DNA of 64,000 nucleotides from Antedon mediterranea. Its lineage: Eukaryota; Echinodermata; Crinoidea; Comatulida; Antedonidae. Below are positions 48,421 through 61,185 of this stretch, one piece after another (within the stretch, counting starts at the first letter, position 1; the number at the start of each line of letters is the position of its first letter). Location of the stretch: NCBI RefSeq assembly GCF_964355755.1, contig NC_092670.1, positions 1,265,001-1,329,000 on the forward strand. Reading direction: 5' to 3'. Made by a program: the position numbers and the translations under genes. The notes beneath the pieces were generated by a model. That model saw only the letters and a program-made list of their open reading frames with translations. It did no database searches and was not told the DNA's origin.

Positions 48421-51400
48421 AAAAAAAATAAATTAATTAATAAAAAGAAAAAAAAATACCAAAGATGTTCCTCCTTGACATAGTCATGCAGGGATGATCG
48501 GAAGCTCAATGATCAGTACGTATATATACCTGTATCTATACGAATACAGTACACGTATTATTGTCAGTTGGGAAGTTGTGGTTTAATTGATGACGTATTT
48601 GGGTTTCCATGGCAAAAAGACATAATTGTATGTTATGTATCGTGAATTTTTAAAACGTTACTTTACGACTTCGTGCTCCTGTACAACCATCTTAATCAGT
48701 ATAGAGAGATATTAATTAATGATTTGCCTTCATTGATTGATATCCATCCTCTCTCAATGCATCATAGTTTTCAAAGAAATAAAATAACGTTTCAGAAATC
48801 TATTTGCTGGACTGTGACACGGGCTTTTAAACATATTCAATATTAAGTATGGCTCTATATTTAAAATATGACGGTTTTATTGAACAATTACGACATTCCT
48901 TAGTGTTTATATTGCACGGTTCAAGATCAAAGAGTTGCTTTGTTGTACTCTACTTGTATTCCTTTGAATGGCTCACTACACAAAAGATACGAGAGTCATG
49001 CTGAAATTCACTAAGGGTAATGAAAGGACAGTAACAATCAAACGTATGATTCTGCGGTTTACATACATTGGACGAAAACACGGTTATAGGAAGACAAAGT
49101 CTGTAGATTCACGTCGTAATCTAAATATCTGAATTTTACAGTGAAAACATAGAAGTTGATTTCAGTAAAACTTCTCTATGGTTCATGCTTTGGTTAAACT
49201 TTGTAATGTGTGTGTGAATTATTTTATTTTTCATATTATGTGCTGCCACTTTGGTATAAACCTTTTGGGCGAGTAGACGTTATTAAGACAGCTTTATTTC
49301 AGAGATTATCTCAAAATTGTAATACAGTACTTTGAATGATTATGATATTGATACATTTTTAATAGTTTATCAATTTTCAGGTCTAAGATTGTAGAAGGTT
49401 GTTTTAGTGTTTAGTGGAGGTTTTTCTGTTTGGTTTTTTTTTTACCTCTGTTGGTTTTAATTTGAATAAATTAAAGACAGTAGTGGGTATATGTAAGCCT
49501 GTTTCACACCATCTATTAAATTCCTCATTAAAAGCATTCATGTATCAATTACATTTTTTAAAGGGACATTTTTGTATAGTTTTTAATTATCTTTTAAAAA
49601 GTGATATAATTGAACATCTTGGTACGTGTACCATGTCTAAAAGGGTTGATCCATAGACATAAATACTGTATTATTACTTATTATTATAGCTAGATTAAGA
49701 AGACATTATTGTTGAAATAGAAGACCAACATTAATACGTTTACAGACCTACTGTACTGTACAAGTTTAGAGTCAAACGTGGCAGCAGTAGTGACGTCTTT
49801 CTATACAAACAACATACATTCATTAATAATTCACTCAATAAATATTAATACTACTGTATAGCATTATAATTAATTTTCATCAAATATGTCGAATATGAAT
49901 TATATTGTCTGTGATGTGAATTGTTAACCAGCTATATTATAGCAAAATATAAAATACCACGTTTCAATAAAAAAAAAAAACAAAACCCAGCGCCTTATAG
50001 TGAGTTGTCGAGAATAAATTGAAGACTTTGCCATTACTGTACATATTTTGATTACAAACAAAATGACATTATTAGTGTTTTTAGATTTTAACAAAAAAAA
50101 ACAGATTAACGAGATTCATACTAATATGTTAAAACCACATACCACCAAACTGAACCATATTGGTGTGGATCAAATGTCATGAAGGCTACCTGTAAATTTC
50201 ATTCTTCCCTGGTCAAACCTACAATTTGGTGGGAGGAAATATTTCCTCCATGCACTATAAACATAAGACTTCTTCTATTGTTTGTTCCAATATCTTTTCG
50301 TTTTTTAATTATGTACTTTTTTTCGTTTGACTGAATTTATAATTCCGCAATAAGTAAATAATTATTCAAGTATAATTTCTACAATTTTGGTAGCATATTT
50401 AGTATAATCTGTAAAATATATGTTTACCAAAGGTTCCGTTTTCATATCCCTGACCCGCCAACCTTGGTGACACAGCACAGGTAATAAAATATCACACTGA
50501 ATAAATAGGTGAAAGTTGGCTGCTGTAAACGCAACAGCCGAAAACGTTCGTTAATATTCCCAGAGTATTGTGTGAGATACAGCAAACACCGATATAAACG
50601 CGGACTTTTTTAATCCGCATATTGTCTGCTTCTCCTACCTGTATAAATCATCTGTAATAGGCTTACAATGGTTTGTATACAGTCTAACATTATAGCTAAT
50701 CAGCATCGTGTTGTGACCAAACTGACAACAACGGATCTACTAGACTTCATACGCCTAATACGGATATGATGGAATGTGTATGTCTTTTGCATTTAAATAT
50801 CACAAATCTATTTACCTTGAATAATAATATGTCTTTACGATTATAAAAAGAAACTCGCTCGCACCCGTACTGGTAATTATGCCTAGGTAAAACAAATCTA
50901 CTACTAATTGCAGCGCCATTTAATTGAAAGGTATAAGTATGTTATTTTGTTGGAGTGTCACCCCTGTGAACGGAATTCGGTTTCACACAGAGTGAGCAAC
51001 CGATGCACACCTAAGTTTAGTTTCCAGTTAAGCCATCAACAAGAACACGACAAAAACTTACCTTCTATCAGATATATTTTACAAAATATAACGATGTCTA
51101 AATCAACAAGTCCAGCAGAGTTCTTAAAGGAAACAATATAGATACGAGAATTAATAAATCGAAAAAGATCGCTCCTGTATGATGACTCAGAAATGGTGGA
51201 ACCAACTCAATTGTTCCAAATCATTAATATTCAAAGCCAGATCGTATAGAATTTCTTTACGATTGAATTGGAATAGTTCATTTTAAAATGGGGTAGTTTT
51301 GTGTAGGAAGTGTAATTTGCATGAAGGAATATTTACTCTCATGGAATAATACAATTATTAACACTTTTAATGTTGAAAATATATATATATAAAAAAACAA

Positions 51401-51914
51401 AGAACAAAACTTAGATACGAAGAAAAAACACGAAATGGTCTACGTTACACCATGTAAAGGTTACACACAACTTAATATGTTTTGTCATGCAGTGCGGAGG
51501 TAAACAATATTCTACTCACTTGCCTATTCATTTTCAATTACAGCATTTAATTTTTTTCCATCCTAATTTCTAAAAATCTTGAGTTATACTTTAATCAATT
51601 GGCCGAATAGAACTAGGCATATTGAATAAATCTTTGCTCTGTTGTTAGTTTCTCGCTGCATTTTGACAAGTTTCAATGACACCGCTCAATTTGAGCGCTT
51701 TTGATCTTCCAATTTTAATGGTGATGGTAACATTGGTAGGGTTCTCTTTTAATATCAATTATTAGCTACAGTCGTCCTATAGTTTCGGTTTTAGTTCAAT
51801 GTTTTAGTTCATTTTTTTTCAACGGTTTAGTACACACATTTTACACATACATAAAGCACGCCATCTATAATTTAAAAAAAAGTGTTGAACTTTGACATTG
51901 ATCTCGGGATCAAC

Positions 51915-54900
51915 ATGGCAGGTTTCACCGAAGACGGGGAAACATTGGAAACATTATTAAGTTAGTACATTATTTAATGATTATTTTTAATATAAGCATA
52001 AAGCAATACGCTATTAAAATATTAAATTTAATGAAGGTGTACTTCATATTTCACAATCACTCTTAAATATTAAGTTAGAGGACTTTATTTCATGCTAGGC
52101 TAGGCCTACGTCGGAATGAAGGACGGCGGTAACGCCCGACGTTGCAGACGAATCGACTTTTTTGGTTCTCTGTATTTCCACTAGCTAGGCCTAGGCCCTA
52201 TTCTTGCTCGTAAACATGTTCAAACGTCATCAAAGAACATACTCTGTTAAACTATAATCACATTCAGTGACGTATAGTAATTAAATGTGTATGCATGTTT
52301 AGGTATTTATTTTTAATGTTCAATCAAATCATTCCAATTATGGAGAAGAAGAAAGACGACACAGAGGGGACATGATTCAAACATATAATTTTCTTTCTAA
52401 CAAAGAGGCTATTGATAGTGATTTACTTTTTCAAAAGTCTGAATATACCGCCACTAGGGGTCATAAACATAAATTGAAAAAGAATAATGCTCGATTAAAT
52501 TGCCGTAGTCATTTTTTTACCCAACGAGTCGTAAATTCATGGAATGCTCTCCCTGCCAGTACAGTAGAAGTTGACACAACCATACTATTTAAAAGAAAAT
52601 TTCAGAAGACGAGGGGGGCTAATAGAGGGCCACGACCGGCCCACCAGCCTCTTGCACCACTCATTTAGAGTGGTGTACGGTGAGTTAGAATTGGTAAACT
52701 TACTGACAAAGATTTGAACATTTTGCAGATAAAGCAACGAATCCAACAAATAGAGAAGATGATTGGGAGTACATTATGGCTTTCTGTGATCGAGTTAACA
52801 AAGAACTTGAAGGGTAAGTTTTCACCTTATATTGAATATTATTTCAACGTTAAGAAGGGCTTTTAAGTAGACGAAAGTGTACGGGAAACAAGTAATCATC
52901 TTTTACTGAAGTTACTGCAGTATTATATCGGCATAACCATTCATTAATATTTATTATAAACAAAAGGTACACTTAAACAATTGCATTTTTCTTCTCTAGG
53001 CCTCAAATTGCAGCTCAGCTTCTTAGTCACAAGATTCAATCACCACAGGAGAGAGAATCACTGCAAGCTCTACAAACCACAGAAACTTGTGTAAAGAACT
53101 GTGGAGAATACTTTCATCGTGAGATTGGGAAATTCCGATTTCTAAATGAACTTATAAGACTTATATCACCAAAAGTAGGCCATGTTTTCTAAATCATTAT
53201 TTTATATAGTTATACACATAAAATAAATAGATATTTTAAATAAATGCCACAGTCAAATAAACACTAATTTTGTTGAAATTAAATAACATAACATGTTTCT
53301 TTGTGGACAGTATCTAGGCAACAAAACCAAGGAATCTGTAAAGAAGAGAATCATAGAGTTAATATATTCCTGGTCACGTGGTATTCCTGAACAGACAAAG
53401 ATAAAGGAGGCTTATGATATGTTAAAGAAGCAGGGATTAGTGAAAGAAGATCCAACATATATGGATAACATACCCTTGGAGATAGCGCCACCAAGGGCTA
53501 AGCAAGCAGTGTTTGAAGATGAAGATAAATCAAAGGTTAGAAAGGAATTAGGTTCAGATTATCTAATGCAGTTACTGCAGTAATGTTTCTTCAGATTTAC
53601 TGTATTCATGTAGATTCTACAATATAATGTTTTACTATTTATTCAACTTAAAATTCACTATTCAATAAAATACAGAAAAGACAAAACTCATATTAGTGGA
53701 GGATGGGACAATGAAACAGATATAATAATAATCAATTCAATTCAATTCAAAGCAACATTTATTTTCTCCTTTCATATACAAAATAGATTTCAATGAACAA
53801 TATATATGTAAACAAAATTTCGAAAGAAGAAGGTACACGCCCAGAAAGATGAAAAACACATCTTGTGGAGGACGTACCTATTACAGACACAGACAATGGA
53901 AATTAAAAAAATAAATAAATAATAAATTTAAAAAAAATTGACCGAGGAAAAGTTAATATTTGGAAATAAGGTGACTTTTAAGTTTAGATAAAAATGATTT
54001 GCTAGAAACAGAGTTTAAGATGGGAGTGTCAGATCGTTCCAAAAAGTGGGTCCGGAATACCTAATGTTGTGTTGAAAGTGGTTGGTTTTATTGGGTTGGA
54101 ATATGTAATTTTGAACAAATACGAGTATGATGATAATGAATTGAAGAATTTGGAGTGAACATGGAGCAGAGAGGTTTGGGAAGGTTAGAATTAATAGAAG
54201 AAAAGATGACGAGCCTTGTTGGGTTAGATTGATATCAGAGACTTTGAGAAGATGAAGCTTTGAAAAAAGATGAGATGAATGAGACAGGGGTGGGGCGCCA
54301 GATATAACCCTGATGGCCTTTTTTTGAAGAGTTTGAAGTTTTTTAATACTTGAAGGATAAGAGTTGCACCAGACAATATTGCAATAGTTAAGATAAGGCA
54401 GGATGAGGGAGCAGTAAAGAATACGAAGAATGTTAGAGGGTAAAAAAGAAGAAAGTCTAGTGATGATGCCAAGACTTTTGGAAATTTTATTCTCAACAAA
54501 ATTGATGTGATTTTTCCATGAAAGTCGACTGTCTAGATGAACTCCTAAAAATGTAGCAGGTTGGACTGAGGGAATATCATGATTGTTAATAGAAATGTTA
54601 TAGTTTGCAGTATCAATGTTTTTAATTTTCTGAGGGGTCCCAAACAGGATGAAGTTACATTTGTTGTGCTTAAGAGAAAGTTTGTTAGCTGAAAAGTATT
54701 GAGACATGAGGGTCAGATTGGTATTAACAGTATTAAATAGCATGGTGTTTAAAAAGAAAAAGTCACATTACAAAATACAAATTTAATATGTTTACTGGTT
54801 TATAGCTTTTAGCACGTCTTCTAAAAAGCAAACATCCCGAGGATTTGCAAGCTGCTAACCGACTGATCAAAAACATGGTAAAAGATCACGAAAAGTCTGT

Positions 54901-57900
54901 TGAAAAAGTGAGCAATCGCGTCAACGAGATCGAGAAGTCTTCAAACAACGTGAAACTCCTCTCTGAGATGTTGAACCACTACAGCCCAGACATCACTAGT
55001 CCACAGGAAAAAGACCTCATGAGGGTATAGTTACAATTATCTAATTTATAGTGAATAAACTTACTTAATACCAAGTTAATGTGTGTATTATGGCTTATGT
55101 GCATTGTAGATAATGTTGCCAATTTCGCCCTGAAAAAATGGCAATATTTAGTTGTTGTTTACCAACTTGATGGATAAGCTCAAAACCAAGACAAGCCTTC
55201 ATTACAACTCGAAGGCCTGCTTATTTTGAATCGGCATTTATTTATCATATGCCATCTAGAACACTCTGTCAGAGTTACAGATTAAATTTTTATATTATAT
55301 AAATAGCTCATACCTTTTGTGTCAGCAGTTAATCTGATAATTCAATGTATAATATATGTTAAATGTTTATGTTTTAGGAATTGTATATAACATGTGAGAA
55401 GATGAGACCAAATTTATTTAGACTGGCCAGTGCTATTGAAGATAAAGAGGATGGAATAGGTAAGATGCATTCACATAAGTTCTTAAATATTTTATATTTA
55501 ATATATTCACAGGCTAGACACATTTTACGCCAGTGTACCCAACCTTACAAAATACCAGAAAATCACAATCAAACTATGTGCATAACAACAACTGGTTTTT
55601 AAGCTCTGTCCACACTATCAAATTTTATGTGACAAAAAATGTGATGTGCACATGGACATGATGATGTCATATTACTACCATTTTTGGGATTACCTCTACC
55701 ATATTTGGGCACATCACACATTTTTTGTCAAACTAGTTTGATAGTGTAGAGAGTACAGAGCTTTAGTGGATAGTTTACTCACTGTGTGTTCCTTTTTACA
55801 GGTGAAATTTTGGAAGCGAATGATAAACTAACAAAAGTGATGGAAATATACCGTGAAAAACTTGGAGATGTAAATTTTGATGAGATGTCTTCTGGGGATA
55901 CGCCTTCTGCTGCCCTCTCCAGTCAGTCTGTACAACCTCAACATACACAAGGTATTAAGGCTCCCAGCTGGACATATGTTCCTATACACACAACATCTGC
56001 CATTCTTATGCTCTGTCTACACTACGTGATATGGCCAAATATGGTAGTGATATGACATCACAAAAACGATAAACTAATAAAAATTATATATCAGTAGTGT
56101 GCAATGAAGCATGCAAAGTGACCTTTTGTTTTGAATCAAATAAACAAAATAATTATTTGTTTTCATAGCTGGTGACATGTCATCATTAATTGACCTTGCC
56201 GGGCTAGACTCTGCTTCAGCTGTTTCTGGGGATCTCACAGGTTTCAATGGTGCACAAATTAGTTCTGGTGGTGCAATGATGTCTGGAGGTAATTCTGTCA
56301 GACAACCAACTTCTGATGCTCTACTTGAGCAACAATTATCCTCTTTAGGTAATCAATTTTACAAATTTCAATTTTATGATACAATGAATGTATAATAATA
56401 AATATATATATATATATAATGAAAATATAAAATATATTTAGCATTTTTACTAGCATAGCATTACTAGCATTATAAAAGGTATATGTGTTTGATAATTTTT
56501 TGAAAATTTTTTCTAGGTTTTGGAACTAGTGCAGGGGGAACAATTCCTGTAACAACTCAATCAGCAGCAGCTATGCAGCTAGATGCCATTCTGGGAACCA
56601 ATGGTCCTCCTTCTACTACTAATACAAGTTATCCAATGTTTTCAAATCAGCCTGTAGTAAGTAAAATTGATTCAATTTTGAGGTCAAAGATCAGAAGTCA
56701 TAGGTTTAATTAAGGGAACCTGTATATTGATTTTATTTATAAATTATTTTGCAGCAAACTATGGGTATGTACAATCAAAACACAGTTAACATGGTACATC
56801 CATCCAGAATGACAGCGCCCTCTATAGCACAGCCTGTTGCCGCTCCAACACAGATCACTAGCTCACTACTGACCGGACCAACGTCTGTGTTTACAACCAC
56901 CCCGTCACAAGATAAAACCAAAGCAAATAAACCCCCACCGGCGTTGTCATCTAAGGCGTTTGCTGAGTTGGAAGATCTTGGGAAGACCATGATGATGGGA
57001 CAGAATTCCTCTGCAATGCAGACATCCTCATTACAGTAAGTCTTAAGTTCTGTCTACACTATTAAACTAGTTTGACAAAAAAAATGTGTTCAAATATGGT
57101 AGTGATATACCCGAATACGGTAGTGATATTACATCATCATTGTCCATATATGGACACATCACATCTTTTTGTCACAAAGTTTGTTAGCGTAGACAGAGCT
57201 TTAAGATATTTCCATGCAACTGTTTGTGAATAAGAGTTGCACATGCTCACAAAGCAATCAGTTTTGTAACAGCTTTCTATTGTTTTAAACTACCCTAATT
57301 TCAGTAAATTTCCTTTTCAAGACAAACACTATCAAATGAGTGACATGTTTTTTTTGTTTTATAGACGATCCACTTCATCTGATGTTGAATCATTACTTCT
57401 GTCAACTGGAGGCAGCCCGCCATCTCAAAGTACTCTCTCCCAACCACAGTTACCAGCACAAACTGCACCAGCAGGATCGACCTTCATGCAACCAGCACCG
57501 GTCACAAAAACACCCATGATGACGGCCCAGGGACAGCCTATGATGGCCAGTAAACCATCGGCTGTAGCTGCTACGGTTCTTTCACTTGCAGATATATTTG
57601 TTCCTTTAGAAACAATTCAACCAGGTAAGGAAAGATTTATCCAATCTCAAAGATCTAAAATGAATCCCAACCAGGCATGGCCTACAAGTGTACTATGATT
57701 CATGTGTCAAATGTTTATATATATATATATATATATTTTTTTTCATAGGTGTAACCCCTCCTCTAACTATTTATGAGAAGAATAAAGTGAAAACAGTTTT
57801 TCATTTTGCTAAGGACAGTCCTAGACCAGACATCCAAGTGTTAGTTGTTTCAACCATGAGTACAAACACATCAGCCATCAAAGGCGTGGTCTTTCAGGCT

Positions 57901-59435
57901 GCAGTTCCAAAGGTTTGAAATATTTAGAAAAATGCAAAATTATCAAAATTGTTATCAGTACATGTTATTTTAGCTCATCTGAATTAGGATGGTCATTTTT
58001 GGTAAATGTAAGATGGGGGTATAACCTGCGATACATAGTACATCTTTCTACTCACATAAGGGTTCCTTCATGGGTGTATAACCTGCGATACATCTTTCTA
58101 CTCACATAAGGGATGGGTGTATAACCTGCGACACATGTTTCTACTCACATAAGGGATGGGTGTATAACCTGCGACACATCTTTCTACTCACATAAGGGTT
58201 CCTTCATGTCGAGCCAATATACAATAATACATAAAAATGACAGGGTAGCTTTAGCAAACTACTCCTTCTCGGCACTAAACCGAAGTCTTTTATGTTTTCT
58301 TTCCACTCATTCTTTAAACAGTATGTAATGTTCATGTGAAATGTTAGACTTATGATGACTTGTTTATAGCCAAAAACATAAAAAAGAACAACAAAACACT
58401 AACAAGTCATGTTTGTATTTTTTGCATTTGGGTAAACCATAAACTCTGAAGTATAAGTTATCAGGAAACACAAAAGGGAACTCGATCCCTAGGGCTGACA
58501 GCCTGTGTCTTCCTACCATTGCCATTTTAATGCAAGTCTCTCGTTTATGTTGATAAATAACACATAACTGGTTTTATTTCAGACAATGCGTATCAAGCTA
58601 CAACCACCATCTGCAACAGATTTGCCTGTACACAATCCCATCTTACCCCCTACTGCAATCACTCAAGTTATGCTAGTGGCTAACCCACAAAAGGTATGCC
58701 AGCAAACACTATTTATTATTCACTATATTGTAAATATAAGTGTAATGTTGTTTGTTTGTTAGTGATAGTGGTATTTCTACTCTCATTATCACTCCACTTC
58801 CATTGTGTGTGTTTTTTTTATTGTATTGCTGAAAACATATTACAGTGGAACCTCTCCTTTGGGACCTCCTATTCAAGATACATCTCTATAAAGGGGATAC
58901 TTTCCGGTGAAATGAACGAACGGAAGTATATGTTTTAACACTATGGCCAACCTATATTCAGGGGACATCCCTATAAAGGGGATACTTTCCGGTGAAATGA
59001 ACGAGCGGAAGTATATGTTTTAACACTATGGCCAACCTCTATTCAGGGGACATCCCTATAAAGAGGACAATTTCCTGTGAATTGAACAAGTGGAAGTATA
59101 TTTTTTAACACTATAGCCACCCCTATTAGGGAACACCCCTATTATTTTGGGGTCCTGAAGGTGTACTCATAATATGGGATTTACTGTACCTTAACTACTT
59201 TTGTTATATTGTTATGTTCTGAAATTCAATGCTTTAGCACTGAAAGTGTCATTTAGTATAATTATAGATTATATATATATATATAGATTAATATAAAACT
59301 GCAAAGGGTCACATTATTGGATAATTTATGATAATTTCTTTTCAGGAGAAAATCCGCTTAAAGTTTAAGTTACAATATACACTAGACGGCAAATCCATAG
59401 TGGACGTAGGAGAAGTTGACAAGTTCCCATCGTAA
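51915..59435 (+). CDS. GGA: ADP-ribosylation factor-binding protein GGA
   Basis: Fourteen exons: 51915-51960, 52729-52813, 53000-53174, 53311-53535, 54806-55024, 55378-55459, 55802-55951, 56169-56348, 56517-56656, 56755-57035, 57365-57624, 57749-57912, 58583-58693, 59346-59435. All phases agree; 735 aa. VHS domain about 1-150 (NKATNPTNREDDWEYIMAFC, CVKNCGEYFHREIGKFRFLN), GAT domain about 165-300 (EDEDKSKLLARLLKSKHPED, LYITCEKMRPNLFRLAS), a long Ser/Thr/Gln-rich hinge about 320-600, and a C-terminal gamma-adaptin-ear domain about 605-735 (VPLETIQPG, VFQAAVPKTMRIKLQPPS, AITQVMLVANPQKEKIRL). GGAs sort acidic-dileucine cargo such as mannose-6-phosphate receptors at the trans-Golgi and are recruited by Arf-GTP through GAT. 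Poly(A) signals at 60727-60732 and 61027-61032. The single gene is near human GGA3 in length (723 aa). Confidence 0.96.
52325..52668 (+). pseudogene. Non-LTR RT C-terminal fragment in GGA intron 1
   Basis: The frame reads ...ERRHRGDMIQTYNFLSN, then TRGHKHKLKKNNARLNCR, FFTQRVVNSWNALP and FKRKFQ, the conserved C-terminal tail of CR1/L2-type reverse transcriptases. It continues for about 25 codons past the usual end (PRPAHQPLAPLI). Only the last part of the element is present. It differs in family from the 47640 and 53733 fragments. Confidence 0.8.
53733..54746 (-). pseudogene. 5'-truncated non-LTR retrotransposon in GGA intron 4
   Basis: The minus-strand frame 54743-54015 covers the end of the RT palm and the thumb: SANKLSLKHNKCNFILFG, ATFLGVHLDSRLSWKNHI, LILPYLNYCNIVW, LQTLQKKAIRVI, HSSHLFSKLHLLKVSD. 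At least two frameshifts follow: the middle of the C-terminal tail is scrambled, and after WNDLTLP the tail (FLSKLKSHLISKY) continues in another frame to a stop at 53953. The 3' UTR ends in a (TTGAA)n-like tail near 53733-53755. It is a dead copy of a jockey/CR1-group element, antisense to GGA. Confidence 0.85.
55602..55762. mobile_element. Small MITE AGCTCTGTC family, 161 bp, TSD TTA
   Basis: Ends AGCTCTGTCCACACTATC and GTACAGAGCT; TTA at 55599-55601 and 55763-55765. Located in GGA intron 6. A half copy lacking its right end follows at about 56007-56065 (GCTCTGTCTACACTACGTG). Confidence 0.75.
57046..57200. mobile_element. Small MITE AGCTCTGTC family, 155 bp, TSD TTA
   Basis: Ends AGTTCTGTCTACACTATT and GTAGACAGAGCT; TTA at 57043-57045 and 57201-57203. 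It starts 10 bp after the donor of GGA exon 10. Confidence 0.75.
58015..58209. repeat. Minisatellite, 43-bp unit, 4 copies
   Basis: The unit starts GGGTGTATAACCTGCGACAC and continues ATCTTTCTACTCACATAAGG. The first and last copies share the extra end GTTCCTTCAT, and the first has a small internal insertion. It lies in GGA intron 12. Confidence 0.85.
58843..59186. mobile_element. pogo/mariner-like nonautonomous element with internal tandem repeats
   Basis: Starts CAGTGGAACCTCTCC and ends GGGATTTACTG, flanked by TA on both sides. The CAGTGGAACCTC start is typical of pogo-like elements. Inside, an approximately 85-bp unit (GGGGACATCCCTATAAAGGG ... GAACGAGCGGAAGTATATG) is repeated about three times. 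It is in GGA intron 13. Confidence 0.65.
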
Positions 59436-61185
59436 CAACAATCATATTATCATCACTATAATCTATAAATGTTTAGCTCTAATTATTTTAACAAGTATGA
59501 TTGTATAAACACGATTAGTGTAGTTTCTTTTAAATTTGCAAATGCAAATATCAACTAAAGTAGTCAAATGTAAAATCAATTGAAATCAACAAGATATTAA
59601 ATGTGTTTATCTTTTTATATTTCTGTTTACATTCCAAACGATAAATTTGCTGCCCTCATACACTTGAAATTGATCTAATTATTCAGCACCATTGGATATT
59701 TATAAACACATATAGTATTAATATTTGTTGAATAATTTATGGAGAAATTGTCGTCTGTTCAATCGAGTTGCTAACCTACCATTACAGATTTTATCGTAGG
59801 ATGTCAAGAAGAAAATGCAACACTTTTTAGGATGATACTTTCTTCACTTTTCACTTTGTAATAATGTCATGTCAAGATAATAAATATATATTGAGCATTT
59901 TCTAAATAATATTTGTAGTACAGTCGACTCTCCCAATACCAGACTCTCTAAAAAACAGGATACTCCCACATTTTTTCTTGAAATCCAAGTTCGTTTTACC
60001 ATTAAAAACACATTCCGAATACCAGAATATACAGAAAGGGGTACTGGCCAGCCAAGGATGTTTGGTTTTGGGAAAGTTGACTGTATATAGTATATATTTG
60101 TGTTTATAACCTGATTTAAAAGCAAGGCTTGAATTGCTGTGGTACTTTTCTTTTATAAATTTATACTTTGGTTTACCTTATATTATATACTCAGAATATC
60201 CTTTTATATAATTTACTACTTTAAATGTACTATTACCATCTGCTATAGGATACCTCTGTTTGAATCACATATGTTGTAATATTTTACTATATTGTATATA
60301 TTTTATTTAAATTTACCATTTGCTTGGTGTATAAAGGGTAGTAGAGTAGATAGGATGAATCTTGTTATTTCCAAAAGTCTAGTTTTTTTATCACAAATAA
60401 TTCCTAGTTTTGTTATATTGACAAATTTTTTTTTTCACTCAAGCAATTTCTCTTAAATCTGTAGCATAGGAAGTAGAAATTTATTAATAAGTTTTGGCTG
60501 AAAATCCCCAATACTGAATGTTTTATTTTTGTCATATATTGGCGTTGGTAGAAAGTTATTTGAAACATCAGATGTGTACTACAGTATAATTTGGTATGTA
60601 TGAATCTTTAGCTTATTACACAGGTACCCTATTGGCTTAGTTAAACAATCCTATTATAGTAGTACACTATGTCAAATGCAATATTGTGAAGAGCATGGGT
60701 AACTATTATAATATTATATTACATTGAATAAAATTATGAAATTAAATTTCAAATCATTTATCAACGAATGAACTTTGCATTTCTCTCACCTGTTCTATCT
60801 GAAAACTTTGGAATAGAAGTAGAACACGATTTGGATGAGATTACGTACCAGGCTAGTGAATCAGTTGATCATTGAGGTTAACACAGAAGCAGATACAATT
60901 ACACTTTTACTTTTTAATATCACATCTCAAAGAAATGACAGAAACAGATACAAAAATGATTGAAAGATTAACAAGCACATAATATGCCAACCACTCCCAT
61001 GCCACAGTTGCTAAAGATTAGACTTTAATAAACCTCACAAAGATTATCTTTGGCTGTGTTTTATTGCTATTTTGTCACGTTTTTTTACAATTTTATTTCT
61101 AACAAAACGAATCAACACCAACTATATTAATTGCAGCATTGTCAAGAACCTTCCCTTCTTTAATTCCACATTTTGGAATTTCCAT
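59436..61185. other. Convergent 3' regions of GGA and the SDR42E1-like gene
   Basis: GGA 3' UTR with AATAAA at 60727-60732. The SDR gene has AATAAA on the minus strand at 61065-61060. A TA-flanked MITE lies at 59921-60083. No other coding sequence recognised. Confidence 0.5.
59921..60083. mobile_element. 163-bp pogo/mariner-like MITE
   Basis: The terminal repeats CAGTCGACTCTCCC and GGGAAAGTTGACTG are inverted with two mismatches, and TA flanks both ends (59919-59920, 60084-60085). AATACCAG is repeated inside. It probably lies within the GGA 3' UTR. Confidence 0.7.

Larger units (their letters stand above)
47198..51914. other. Intergenic between the two-TM gene and GGA
   Basis: Contains a non-LTR fragment at 47640-48105, a 19-base C run at 48397-48415, AT-rich sequence, and the GGA promoter side near 51750-51914. 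No further exon recognised. Confidence 0.45.
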
